A DNA stretch of 64,000 nucleotides from Ditylenchus dipsaci (Eukaryota > Nematoda > Chromadorea > Rhabditida > Anguinidae): assembly GCA_004194705.1 (NCBI GenBank), contig SADC01000855.1:62001-126000 (forward strand), given 5' to 3'. Shown piece after piece: positions 11,770 to 22,660 of this stretch (within the stretch, counting starts at the first letter, position 1; every line of letters begins with the position of its first letter). The translations under genes were made by a program, and so were the position numbers. A model generated the notes under the pieces. The model made no database searches and was not told the origin of the DNA. It saw only the letters and a list, made by a program, of their open reading frames with translations.

Positions 11770-12471
11770 TCACAGATGGCATTCCTGTGACGACACTGTG
11801 AGCGCTGATGGTTGTTTCCCCACAGCTGTTGCAGATGCCATCAAAGGCTCGCTTGGCTTGATGGAAAGACTGCTTGCGTTTGAAATTTCTGAACTTGCTT
11901 CCCATCTGAGATCGGAAAGCATTCGAAGCTGGTTGAGATCTGAACTTGGCTTCTTTTCTTGGAATTGAGCAGCAGCAGCAGCAGCAGAGAATTGATTTGA
12001 CGCCATTTGCTTTGAGAGTTGGTCGAGATCAGAGTTAAACATGGACTGCTTCTTGCATTCTTCCACCAGTTCAATGAGTTTGATCTTCCTATTTTCGGCT
12101 TCGGATCTTTCCATCAGTTGAATGCATCGAGCACGCTGACCACACTGATCTTGCATTCCGGAGATAAGGATAAGGCACTTGTGGTCCTCTTCGTCCATAG
12201 AGCCGAGCTTGAAGCCGAAGCATTGACTTGAGTAGCAAAGGAGATGAGGTCTTGAAGAGGCAGAGGAAACCAGATGAAGAGAACTGTTTGTAGAGTTGTT
12301 CCCAGCGCCACCAAGGGCATTGTCACTTTGGGGATTGAGAGCTGCACCATTGCCACAGGCCAGGAACATTTCTTTGAGAGATTGGACTAGAAGCTGATTT
12401 TGCTGAGCTTGAACTTGAGCTTGAATTTGAGCTTGAGCTTCCATGATAGCTTTAAACTGGTCTAAATCCAT
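11770..12471 (-). CDS. Gag-like protein of the LTR element (zinc knuckles frameshifted)
   Basis: 233-residue frame starting MDLDQFKAIMEAQAQ with a Gln-rich helix. It continues with a region containing ARCIQLMERSEAENRKIKL and VEECKKQSM, the style of invertebrate Ty3/gypsy Gag, and an Ala/Gln run. CNSCGE, the start of a CCHC knuckle, appears near 11830 in another frame. The remaining knuckle residues (.H...C and CDNC..KG....C) lie one frame further on, so a frame break occurs at the AAA run near 11815. The second knuckle has Tyr where His is expected. The product would package element RNA if functional; as read it is probably defective. Confidence 0.75.
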   Translation of the reverse strand: MDLDQFKAIMEAQAQIQAQVQAQQNQLLVQSLKEMFLACGNGAALNPQSDNALGGAGNNSTNSSLHLVSSASSRPHLLCYSSQCFGFKLGSMDEEDHKCLILISGMQDQCGQRARCIQLMERSEAENRKIKLIELVEECKKQSMFNSDLDQLSKQMASNQFSAAAAAAQFQEKKPSSDLNQLRMLSDLRWEASSEISNASSLSIKPSEPLMASATAVGKQPSALTVSSQECHL

Positions 12472-12485
12472 TTAACTGCGCCAAT

Positions 12486-12644
12486 TGTTGTGTTCTTGCT
12501 GAGAGAGATAGCAGAGCGAACCAACAAGATAGTTTTATAACGGAAACGGAATGATTACAACTGATAACAGAGCGAAACGAGTCAACAGAAGACTCGATGT
12601 CGTGTCGAGACAATAACAGATACGAATAACACTTCCACACAACA
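12486..12644 (-). repeat. 5' LTR of the gag-protease element
   Basis: 159-bp copy of the LTR; it lacks four bases present in the other copy near the start (GAGAGCTGAG versus GCTGAG). The internal primer-binding-like sequence follows at about 12483-12475 on the minus strand and overlaps the region of the Gag start. Confidence 0.9.
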
Positions 12645-13259
12645 ATATGGTAATTTAACGGTTTCTTTTTTCAAAACAATATGTGTGTTTACAGCGTCGG
12701 AATGTCGTAAGGAAGGTTAAAACTGCTGCAGTCACCAATTTCGTAGCACGATTCTAGGTAACTTTTTATTTATATTTTTTATCGCCCTTTCTTCTAAATA
12801 AATTACCGAGGAGTCTTGCCGAAAACCGACAACCACGTATAATGATGGCGCAAAGGCTTCAATAAGCGCTTTCGCAAGGCCAAATCAACTTGAGCCAACT
12901 TATTTCATGAGTCAAGGCCGAAGGAGAGAAAACTAGACAACTGGTCGGCAGGTATGTCATCCTATAAATCAGTCCTGAAGATTGAATTTTTGACCATCTA
13001 GAGTATAGCAAGAGTAAATCCTGTCGAAGTGCGTCGTCTAGAGTATGACTGCCGCGAAGCGAATATAAAAATTTTGGTCCGCGGTTATCACCGTCAGATC
13101 GAATGCAGTTCCTAAAAGCCGTACAGCATCATCTGGTGAAGTTTCCAGTTGTTGAGGTGGGAGAAGAAGAAAATGAAGAATTCTAAAACTGATATGATGT
13201 TTTACGTTTGTCACTTTTGTTTGTTCGTAACAATTGTTAAAGAAATCTCCTATTTTATC

Positions 13260-13265
13260 AATAAA
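13260..13265 (+). terminator. Poly(A) signal after the unrecognised gene
   Basis: AATAAA 74 nt after the TAA ending the EENEEF frame at 13184-13186. A DNA element begins only about 13 bp further on. Confidence 0.45.
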
Positions 13266-13277
13266 AATGCTTCTCTC

Positions 13278-15660
13278 CTGGGGTCGGTTCAGGTAGGTTA
13301 GTAGAGTTTTGGATCAAGAGTTACTCGTGATCTACTCGACGTGTTTCAGACCGCCGAGTAGATTCAAAGATCATGAGTTACTTCTGATCTACTCAACTCG
13401 TTTCAGACACACGAGTAGAGTTTTGGATCAAAAGTTAATCGCGATCCTACTCGAGCAGTGAGTAATTTTGATCGAGTAGGATTGAGATCTTCTCGCCTAA
13501 CTCAAGTTCTACTCGCCCAACTCGGCTACCGACCACCGAGTGTACGAGTAAATTAATTTTTTTTTTAATTTTTTGAGTTATACTCGCCCAACTCGAGTTA
13601 TACTCGCCCAACTCGAGTTCTACTTGCCCAACTCGGGTTCTACTCGCCCAACTCGGGTTCTACTCGCCCAACTCGAGTTATACTCGCCCAACTCGGGTTC
13701 TACTCGCCCACTCGGGTTCTACTCGCCCAACTCGAGTTATACTCGCCCAACTCGGCTTCCTACCCCAAGTTTTACGAGTAAAAATCTTTTTTTTTTAATT
13801 TATCGAGTTCTACTCGCCCAACTCAAGTTCTACTCGCCCAACTCGAGTTTTATTTGCCCAACTCGGGTTCTAATCGCCCAACTCGGCTTCCGACCACCGA
13901 GTTTTACGAGTAAATTAAATTTTTTTTTAATTTTTCGAGTTATACTCGCCCAACTCGGTTTCTACTCGCCCAACTCGAGTTATACTCGCCCAACTCGGCT
14001 TCCTACCCCCAATTTTACGAGTAAATTAATTTTTTCAAGTAAAAACGCTTGAAATGTGTGAATGAATACACGTTTTGTACAATTTTAAAAAATCAAACTC
14101 TGAGAATCAAGTGAAATTCTAGCAAGTTTGATGACATCTTTGCTGCATGGGAAGTATCGGAAAAATCGACTAAACCAGGAAGCCAACTATTAAAGTTTAT
14201 TAAAACTTGATCGTGCCTGAGATTCTGGATGGCTTCATATGTTACAAGAAAACAGAAAAAATACAAAAAAAATCAATAAGAGGGACCAGGGCAAAAGTTT
14301 TTCAGAAAGTTCAAAAGTTACTCGGTCGCGTAGTGGTACGCCGGCCCTTCAAGAGGCTCAAATAGAGATGTTCCAAGCAGAAAAACTTTTATAATATCTC
14401 AGCTAAAAACGAGAAAATGGAAAACAAGCTCTTGAAACATCAACTTCGTTCTCTCAACATTAGTTCCACTGACAGTTCTGAGCAGAGTTTTTAGTGAAAT
14501 ACATTTTAATTATGCTTTTTCATAATTCCTTGTAAGCAATAATGTAATCATTCATTCAAAATCAATCTCTCAGCAAGTGAAAATAATGTATCTTAAAAAT
14601 ATGAATCAATAAAAAGTCATTATTATGAAACACAACTGTCAAACTTACTGATATAAATCCCGAGTTCAAATCTACTGTATTCATACTAAATCGAGTTTAT
14701 TCGTTTTTTAAAAAAGCCAAGTTAGGTGAGTGAAACCTAACCTGACCAGAAAATCGTGTTTACTCGTAAAACTCGGGATTGGAAGCCGAGTTGGGCGAGT
14801 AGAACTCGAAAAAATTTAAAAAATAATAATTTACTGGTAAAACTCGATGGTCGGAAGCCGAGTTGGGTGAGTAGAACCCGAGTTGGGTGAGTAGAACTCA
14901 AGTTGGGCGATTAGAACTCAAGTTAATCCAAAATAATCGAGTAAACTCGTTAAACTCAGCGAGTAGAACGGTAGGGTCACATTTCATATCGCGACATTTC
15001 ATATCCTGACATTTTATTTCGCAATGTTTTATTCCTTTTCTCTAACTTTTTGACAAAAAAATTTCACCATCTGATAGCTATGTTTTCAGGCTACAAATTG
15101 GTTTTTTCGGGCTGGGGTTTGAAAATATGTTGGCCTACGGGCTGGCTTTTCGGTGAAAAGCTAGGTTTGGTGGTGGCGTTTTTTCGAAAACAGGTGTTTT
15201 TCGAACAAAAAGCCAGCCCCTAGGCTGAGATTGTTTTGTACCTCAGCACGAAAAATATTATTTTGTAGCCTGAAATCTTAGCTATCAGGTGGTGAGAAAA
15301 CTTTTTTTTAAGTCTGAAAAAATCAAGAAGATGAATAAAACGTTGCAATATAAAATGTTAGGATATGAAATGTCGCGATATGGAATGTGACCCTACCAGT
15401 AGAACTCAAAAAAACTAGTTTACTCGTCAAACTCGCGAAGATACCTCGACTTAGGGAGTAGAACTCGAGTTGGTCGAGTAGAACTCGAGCTAGGCGAGAA
15501 GATCTCAATTCTACTCGGATCAGAAATTACTCGCTGCTCGAGTAGGATCGCGAGTAACTTTTGATCCAAACTCTACTCAACTCGTTTCAGATGGGCGAGT
15601 AGGATCAAGAGTAACTTTTGATCTACTGACTCTACTAACCTACCTGAATACCACCCCTGG
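13278..15660. mobile_element. 2.4-kb non-autonomous element filled with CTCGCCCAACTCGAG repeats
   Basis: Inverted ends: CAGGTAGGTTAGTAGAG near 13290 and CTCTACTAACCTACCTG near 15630. Inside, about 17-bp units (CTCGCCCAACTCGAGTT) run in one orientation at 13563-14030 and in the other at 14770-14940 and 15400-15500. The long frame at 13573-14052 is a translation of this satellite. No transposase is seen. Confidence 0.8.
14972..15395. mobile_element. Nested foldback element, ends AGGGTCACATTTCATATC
   Basis: Ends AGGGTCACATTTCATATCG and CGATATGGAATGTGACCCT are inverted over about 60 bp with ATTTCATATC repeats. An inner inverted pair (GATAGCTATGTTTTCAGGCT / AGCCTGAAATCTTAGCTATC) lies at 15075-15275. 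It is inserted in the satellite element. Confidence 0.75.
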
Positions 15661-16550
15661 TTGTGTTCGGACAAGTATGAAACTACGGTCGAGTAAATAA
15701 GAAATTTTCGGTCTGTATGATCTAGCCTTTACGAAAGCTGGAAATTTCCGGATGGTCCAGGTTGAATTATACTTGGATGATCGATCAGTCAACAGTTCGG
15801 TTCGTCATCTCAGACGATGTAAATATTGATGTAAATATCCAGTTGCTTTAGAGCCGTTCGAAGTATTCTAGAGTGGTTGAAGTAGCTCGGGATATTTGAG
15901 GCGTTTAGTATGGTATGGGTTCTCAGAACAGATTTACCCGAAAATATTATAAATAAGTTCAAAAAATTTAATGCATAATAAGTTCAGAAATAAGTTCGAA
16001 AATTAATAAATGGTTTTTAGTTGGTTTCGGTTTATAGTTGTGATGGTCATATCTGAGAAAATCTGGTCCCGGAGGCCCACACCATCAGGCCCACACTCTC
16101 TGAGTGTCGACCTGAGTGCGGACCTAAGCATTTCTACCCCAACTTTTCATTTCAGATTGCTTGTCAATATCTCATTTTGAAGCCCTGAAGCTTAGCTACA
16201 AAATGATACCAACAGAAAAAAAGTTTTGGTCAAGAAAAAAAAGTACAGCTCTTCCCGCGTTAAAAGAACGCTTGGGTCGACACTTTTATGTGAACGTACC
16301 TTAACCCTGATTTTAGCCCAGAGATTTATGGACATGTTCGTGAAATATGATTCGCTACGGCAAACCACAACAATCCATAAATTTCGCTTGATAACTCGAT
16401 CTAAGATTCATAAACCTGATTACGCCTGATTACACAAGTTTCAAGTAACAAAAAAGACCAATCACTTGCTCAAGCTTTTTACTCAAAATTAGCAAAAGCA
16501 ATAACATAAAAAAACCAAGTAAGAACAATACTCAGTCCGACTTTTCAGAA
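15661..16550. other. Intergenic spacer 3' of ADAT2
   Basis: About 900 bp with no splice-supported coding and no clear terminal repeats. A short inverted pair around 16160-16205 (TTTTGAAGCCCTGAAGCTTA..GCTACAAAATGATACCA) carries the internal motif shared by many foldbacks here. Confidence 0.35.
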
Positions 16551-16553
16551 GTC

Positions 16554-18579
16554 TCAATAATCGCTGTGGGTATCACATTCTTTGCTTTGCTCTTCCTTTG
16601 TCTTCCGGTGCATACGGTTCTCACGGCCATAGAAGCGCTTTAGCAAAGAGATAGACCTGTCCACATCCACCTCAGAAATGAGCTGAAATACAAAATGGTA
16701 ACAGGGCATGAGATATAATCCCGAAACTTGCTTCAATCTGATGATCATGTTGATACTGTTCATTGCTGGCAACACTTTTCAGACCGCCGAAGCGAGGATT
16801 GCATGCACCAAAGACAATCTTCCTTATTTCCAGTAGGTACAAAGCGCTTGCACACCTGAAAATTTAAAAACCAATTACTTTTCTACCCATGCTTCAAGCC
16901 CATGCTATGAGTGTGGCTCATAAAAACATGCTCCAAAAATTTTTTCCACGTGAAGAATTTCCGTCCGGTGGAATTGTTGAAGTCCGCTAAACCGACGCGA
17001 CTTTTACACAGAGACTGAGTTGGCATTAATAAGTCACATGGTATAAGGCGTCAAGCATATGGTTTTTACTTGAGCTCACATAGGGTCGTTTAATTAATTT
17101 GGTCAGCTTGTCTAGTCTGTTAACCGAAAACAGAATTAATTGGCTAAAAAACCCGAATACGAAAACGGGTAGCAATAAACTAAGAAAACTGACCGGAACA
17201 ACGAAATTCCTGTTTTTTACAACAGAGGTAAATCAAAACCTGGGTTCCAACCTGTTAAACGACCAGTCAACCGAGTAAAATGGCCAAATCGACATTTGTA
17301 AGACAACCCAAATTAAAAGATTGAAAGAATTTGTGGCTCACCACATAGTAAAGTTTTAGGAAGAAGGAAGGGGCAAACCGTGGTGGTAGGAATCAAACCT
17401 GTAGCTTACAGTTTTCGGGGCTGATGTGATACCATTACACTGAGCCACCACCTCTTCCTTCTTTTCCTAAGGGTCTAGGCATATCTCTTTACACCATAAA
17501 GAAATATGAAGAAAAATTGGTTGAACTTACATAATACACGGCTCCAAAGTGACGTAAAGACTTGTATTTCTCATCACCTGAAACGACCAACAAGTCAGCT
17601 TATATTTTTTCTCATAGTCATAAACCTATTTTACCTGGTCGAAAGACTGGTCACTATCCTTGCACCATTGTTCGGCTTCTTCAATCGCAACAAATTCTGC
17701 ATGACGAGTGGGATTCTTAGTCCTGGAAAAATATTGATCAATATCCGTTTAACTTCTATTAATCCCCTACGGGGTTTACTTTTCAAACCCGAAAATCCGA
17801 AAATTTTGAGGTCAATCTCGAAGTTTTTAGGTAAAAATCGAAAACGCGGAACCGGTAGAGCTCGTGGGAGTTAAGAAAATGCAAAAAATATACTTGTAAA
17901 ATATTTACTCTGGGCTGAGATATAGGTCTTCAAAGTCAGGGGTGGGGATTAATAGAGGATATTCGTTATGTGGATCGGTGTGGGCAACAAAAAAGGTGAG
18001 CTAAGACATTCGAACAATTTTAAACGGTCATAACTTTTTTACCAGACCGTATTCCAAAATTCTGTGAACGCAGAACGACTCACTTTTTCATAGAAATTTA
18101 TTTGGCTTATAGTGTGAAAAACACGATTTTTGCTTGATCCCCTGTGATGTGGGTCATGGTCTGTGGATGGCCAAATCACACAACATCAAGAAGGCCAAAT
18201 CACACGGAAGGACCAAACAAAAATCGTGTTTTTTACATCTAACTACAAAAAAATTCTTTTGACAAAATGAGTCATTCTGCGTTTACAGAATTTCGAATTC
18301 GGCCTAGACGAAAGGTTATGGCTGTTTAAAGTGTTAGAATTTCTTGACTCACCCTGCAATATCCAGGAATCTGAAAGACTCACTTGTTGACCTCATTGAT
18401 ACCTCTCCCATAATCACGGAATCGCTCTGATCCAGCTGATAGTTGTATACCAGAATGCATCCCACCGGCACTTCCTGCACTTCCCCCACAAAAGATTTCT
18501 CTGCTAGCTCAAAGGTGAGGTCCAGAAATTTACGTTCGTGTTCATTGAGGCGATCATGTTTGGGAAGCTCATCGATCAT
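16554..18579 (-). CDS. ADAT2: tRNA-specific adenosine deaminase catalytic subunit ADAT2
   Basis: Catalytic subunit of the ADAT2-ADAT3 enzyme that converts wobble A34 to inosine in tRNAs. Five exons: 18384-18579, 17635-17722, 17531-17577, 16732-16855 and 16554-16682. The product of about 194 residues matches the family size. Zinc and catalytic motifs are complete: TRHAEFVAIEEAEQW (HAE) in exon 2, and LEPCIM|CASAL (PCxxC) split by the exon 3/4 junction. VPVGCILVYN, GINEVNK and NPRFGGLKS are also family landmarks. Three introns are GT-AG. The last, 49 nt (16683-16731), reads best as GC-AG with donor GCAAGT. The ATG at 18579 follows a TTTCAG acceptor directly. Exon 1 has a frame break at the CCC run 18407-18409 (GGG on the coding strand): GRGINEVNK lies in the frame reached by adding one base, after which total length is divisible by three. 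Intron 1 holds a foldback and intron 3 a tRNA-like repeat. Confidence 0.94.
17381..17452 (-). repeat. tRNA-like sequence in ADAT2 intron
   Basis: On the minus strand: TGGTGGCTCAGTGTAATGG (acceptor half plus A-box-like), then GGTTTGATTCC (B box), then TACCACCA pairing with the start. The anticodon arm pairs badly, so a SINE or pseudogene is more likely than a working tRNA. Inverted AGGAAGAAGGAAG / CTTCCTTCTTTTCCT flank it. Confidence 0.5.
18001..18345. repeat. Foldback element in ADAT2 intron 1
   Basis: Inverted arms: GGTCATAACTTTTTTACC..ATTCTGTGAACGCAGAAC at left and GTTTACAGAATTTCGAATTC..AAAGGTTATGGC at right, with AAAAACACGATTTTTG / CAAAAATCGTGTTTTTT inside. It lies wholly in the 661-nt intron. 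Confidence 0.7.
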
Positions 18580-18978
18580 CTGAAATTTGGACTTTGTAGT
18601 AAGTGCATGAAAAAAACGGAGCGAGAGATTGGAATAATTATCATCATCGTAGGGATTATCAAAGGAACTTTAAGTTTGGAGTTTTGGAATAATGACCCTG
18701 ACAAAAATATTACTCCAACTAACTTTACACTAGAGACTAGAGTCTCGACTCAAGACTATAGTTTGGATTTCAAAAGCTCTTTGCCGTCGAATTTATCATT
18801 GTCCTATGTTGTTTTTAGTCTTCCTGTGATTTTTTTCTGAGTTTTTGCTTGATTCATCGTATTTTTTGAATAGAGTTGCCCCAATGGCGCGATAACGAAA
18901 AGAGTGTTGACAATGGGAAATTTTTACGTCAACGAATTGAAAGAATACTAGTTGCATTGTGAACAAGACAAAAATAAT

Positions 18979-19630
18979 GGCTCAAATCGAAAAACACCCG
19001 TCAAAATCATTAAATCTCCCGTCAAATTTATTTTTTATCCCGTCAAATTCAAATTTTTTCACAAAATCATTATTTCTCCCGTCAAAATCATTAAATCTCC
19101 CGTCAAAATCATTAAATCTCCTGTCGAAATCATTAAATCTCCCGTCAATTTAAATCTTTGCATAAATTTTGCAAGAATTCAAATTTTTTAGCCTGAAAAT
19201 GACTTGGATTGGTCAGAATCCCACCCCGAATGGCCAGAAGCCCTGAAAGTTGGTTTTTTGGGGTTTATTAAAGGGGGTAAACCTTTTGCGAAAAATCGAT
19301 TGAGCGGATCAGATTTCGGGTCCGATGGGCTTAATCGCCCACAACTCTACCCTGAACCACTGAAACCACCAAAACCTGGAATTCTGAGCGATGAAGCCCA
19401 TCTGACCCGAAATCTGATCCGCTCAATCGATTTTTTGCAAAAAGTTTACCTCCCCCCCTTAGTAAACCCCCAAAAAACCAACTTTCAGGCGCTTCTGGCC
19501 ATTCCGGGTGGGATTCTGACCAATCCAAGTTATTTTCTGACTAGAAAATTTGAATTCCCGCAAAATTTATGTAAAAATTTAAATTTGACGGGAGATTTAA
19601 TGATTTTGACGGGTGTTTTCAGGTACAGCC
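18979..19630. mobile_element. Foldback element with CCCGTCAAAATCATTAAATCT repeats
   Basis: Left end GGCTCAAATCGAAAAACACC and right end GGGTGTTTTCAGGTACAGCC. Between them are tandem CCCGTCAAAATCATTAAATC units and a central palindrome (19200-19560) with arms containing GATTGGTCAGAATCCCACC. A related element with the same ends is at 50683-52007. Open frames on both strands here are palindrome translations. Confidence 0.8.
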
Positions 19631-19849
19631 AAAAATAATATCACGAGAATAATATAGTACTAGTTTTTGCCCGCCCTGCGGGCGGGTTTTATTTTCCGCT
19701 GATATTTTGATTTTGTTTCGCAAAAATTGCGTAGTTTTCGATTTATTTACGCTGATGTTTCCGAATCATTTTTTCTTTTTTCGTTTCTTTTTCTACTTGG
19801 ATAAAATATACACATTCTTTTGAAAATCAAGAAAGGCTTCAATTTACCG

Positions 19850-22660
19850 CTCGATCATTGATACGGAATCTCATTCAGATACTTAGACGATTTAAAAAAA
19901 TCAGAAACTATACATGACATGGCATCTTTTTTCTTCTTGCTAACATCACAAAAGCGCTCGTTTAGTGTCCTGTGGTGGGATTCACAAAAACGTCTTTTTC
20001 TCTTGCGGGTTTTATAACAGTAGTCTGTGGTCTTTAAAAAGTCTATGAATACATAAGCATACGATATATAATATAAGCCAAGAGATATGAAATATTTAAA
20101 GAAACTTGAACCATGATGAATGAGCCACATACATGCAATTAATGACATATAAGACATTAAACATGAGCCATGAGAGTTGAAACATGACTCGTGATCTATG
20201 GACTCCTTTCGAAAACTTATGAAATTACTACATTTACCGACTTTTTTAGACGTCTCAGTTAAGATTCTGAAGGGGTCTTTCTCATGGGCGAAATTCACGA
20301 AGCGCTCGCACTTTTCCTGCGGATAATTCAGTAAAAGCGCTTTTGAAGTAAAATTCACGAAAATGTTAACTTTCTTGGCACTTCGACTGAACTATAATTC
20401 CTGTTTCAGTCGAGACAATGAGATTCGTATAAAACTTCGTATAAAAAATTAGAATAAAACGTTTTCAAAACTTTCAAAAAAGACTCGAACGATTCAATCG
20501 ATTTCAAAATTTGATTCAAGTGATTGGATGATGCAATGCAAATATACAAAGAAGTTTATTATACAAACAGCGCACAAATTAAAACAGAAATTTTTAGATG
20601 ACATTATTCTTTTGTAACCCATCAGGAATGTTCCAGTAGCATGAATGGCCACCACTCGGGTTTAGCACCTCAATTATTCGGCAATTCTTTTGAGACATTA
20701 CGAAAAAGACAAAGACTAAACCGAAAAAATTTATATTGAATCACAGAAGCATGAACAGTTCCAGTACCTTGAATGACCACCACTCGGGTTTGAGAACTTG
20801 ATCCGTCGAGACTTCTCTTGAGACAACACGATGAAGGGACGAAGACTAAACAAAAAAGATTTATATCGAAACAGAGAAAAATACATCAGTCACACTACCT
20901 TGGATGACCACCACTTGGGTTTAAGAACTTGATCCATCGAGATTTTCTCTTGAGACGTCACGATGAAGGAACGAAGATAAAATACAAAAGATTTACATCG
21001 AAACAGAGAAGAATATAACAGTCACACTACCTTGGATGACCACCACTTGGGTTTAAGAACTTGATTCTTCGTGACTTCTCTCGAAACACCACAATGAAGG
21101 GACGAAGACGAAACACAAAAATTTATATCGAAACAGAGAAAAATATAACAATCACATTATCTTGATTGACCACCACTCGGGTTTGAGAACTTGATCCGTC
21201 GAGACTTCTTTTGAGACACCATGATGAAGGGACGAAGACTAAACATAAAAGATTTATAATGAATAATAGAAGCACGAACAGTTCCAGTACCTTGAATGAC
21301 CACCACTCCGGTTTACAAACTTGGTCCATCGAGACTTCTCTTGAGACGTCACGATGAAGGAACGAAGACTAAACATAAAAATTTATATCGAAACAGAGAA
21401 GAATATAACAGTCAATAGACTACCGAATAACAGAAGAAATATGAATGATTCACTTTTCCAAGATAGATTCTGCCACCACTCGGGTCATTCTTTTTCGTCA
21501 TCTAAGCAGATTCACCGACACTTGATGCAAGCCCGAACAACTAAAAACAATCAATAGACTACCACATCCCAGAAGAATCACAGAAGAAATATGAAGGATT
21601 CACCTTTTCAAGATAGATACTGCCACCACTCGGGTCATCCTTCTTCAGCATCTGAGCAGATTCACCGATACTTGATGCGAGCACGAACAACTGAAATCAA
21701 TCAATAGACTCCCGAATCACAGAAGAGATATGAATGATTAACCTTATAAAGATAGATACTGCCACCACTCATGTCCTCCTTCTTCGTCATCTGAGCAGAT
21801 TCACCGACACTTGATGCGAGCAAGAACAACTAAAAACAATCAATAGACTACCGAATCACAGAAGAAATATGAATGATTCACTCTTCAAGATAGATAGACC
21901 ACTCCGCTTTCATTCTTCCACCACTCGGTTGAGCTGCCTGATTCTTCGGCACTTCTCTTGAGACATCACGAAAAGGAGAGAGACTAAACCAAAAAGATTT
22001 ATATTGAGTCATAGAAGCATGAAAGAGATCCAGTACCATGAATGGCCACCACTCGGGTTGAGCTGCTTGGTTCTTCGGCACTTCTCTTGAGACATCACGA
22101 AGAGGAGAGAGACTAAACAATAAAAGTTGATATCAAAGAACAGAAGAAACAGAGAGTCAAACACTGACTTTTCAGAATCCTGACACAGAGTGAGAGACCG
22201 CAGATGAGACACGAACGAAAACCAAAATTTATTGATATACAAATAGACGAATAAAGCTAATAAGATTCTTGTAGATCTAATTCTTCGCGCATTCAGCAGG
22301 ACATCGACCAAAGAGTAACATAGATGACCACCACTCGGTTGAATAGCATGCTTCTTCGACCATTTCACTTCAGACTTCACGAAGCAGAGAGAGAGACTGA
22401 ACAAAAACAATTTATGCTTGAAGCGTAAGAGAATCTCACAGCAATATAGATGACCACCACTCGGGTTGAATAGCTTGCTTCTTCGACCATCCCATCTGAG
22501 AAGTTAGAGAGACTAAAAAAATGATAACCAACTAATAAACGAATCACAGATTCAAACACTGTTTTTTAGAACAAACAAATAATAATGAGACTTTCAAAGA
22601 CTGAACCTCGAAAGAACAGTTTTTCTGTTTCATCTCAAGACCAACTTTCAAACGACAATT
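19850..22660 (-). repeat. Array of ~130-bp units resembling repeated mini-exons
   Basis: CCACCACTCGGG-containing units start near 20649, 20777, 20908, 21039, 21169 and 21300 (spacing 128-131 bp). More diverged units follow near 21473, 21622, 21761, 21921, 22047, 22329 and 22455. On the minus strand several units read acceptor TTTAG, a 78-nt open segment such as SREVSTDQVLKPEWWSFK, then AAG|GTACTGG, then a spacer of about 53 nt. The three units at 21466-21830 instead give 87-nt segments (LFVLASSIGESAQMLKK). Open frames survive in about four of six core units, but only two keep both splice sites. TTTATT at 20553-20558 would be a poly(A) signal on the minus strand. Related pieces (NERFCDVSKKKK, KCERFVNFAHEKD) extend to 19855. 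It could be a repetitive exon gene, its decayed relic, or a satellite. I do not recognise any protein. Confidence 0.5.

Larger units (their letters stand above)
10020..12644 (-). mobile_element. Short LTR retrotransposon with gag and protease only
   Basis: Direct repeats of 163 bp (10020-10182) and 159 bp (12486-12644) begin TGTTGTGTTCTT and end CCACACAACA. They are flanked by the 5-bp duplication ATATG (10015-10019 and 12645-12649). Coding is on the minus strand. A primer-binding-site-like TGGCGCAGT follows the upstream LTR after two bases, and a purine run AAGAGGGAGA precedes the downstream one. The 2.3-kb interior encodes a Gag-like and a retropepsin-like frame; reverse transcriptase, RNase H and integrase are absent. 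The LTRs differ by a small indel and a few substitutions, so insertion is fairly recent. Internal zinc-knuckle and protease features point to Ty3/gypsy ancestry (inference). Confidence 0.92.
8197..13186 (+). pseudogene. Unrecognised multi-exon gene, broken by LTR insertion
   Basis: Several splice-bounded segments look coding on the plus strand, but I cannot name the protein. They are: 8199-8303 (VEKHKRRTLCTVYENF..); 9680-9757 (26 codons, QQGDALLISVPNEGENL, clean acceptor and donor); 9804-9848; 9932-10019 (TAKTFFGSGDGLRPLNYQ); about 12703-12757 (RRNVVRKVKTAAVTNF); 12826-12953; and 13011-13186, whose last frame ends FPVVEVGEEENEEF before TAA, with AATAAA at 13260. The LTR element at 10020-12644 sits in the last bases of the 9932 exon; removing it restores AATATG followed by GTAATT, a donor. 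Frames do not join cleanly: the 12826 segment has stops in its best frame and the last exon changes frame near 13090. It could be a decaying pseudogene or a live gene with assembly errors and a polymorphic insertion. Membership of the 8.2-kb segment is uncertain. Confidence 0.45.

Noticed and set aside
9680..13186. Naming the broken gene from its fragments
   Set aside because: Segments such as SGDGLRPLNYQ and KFPVVEVGEEENEEF look coding, but I could not match them to a family with confidence.
13573..14052. 159-residue open frame rich in YSPNS/RPTR
   Set aside because: It translates the 17-bp CTCGCCCAACTCGAG satellite; period and frame explain the length.
17381..17452. A functional tRNA gene
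   Set aside because: A and B boxes are present but the anticodon stem does not pair and similar heads recur across the window.
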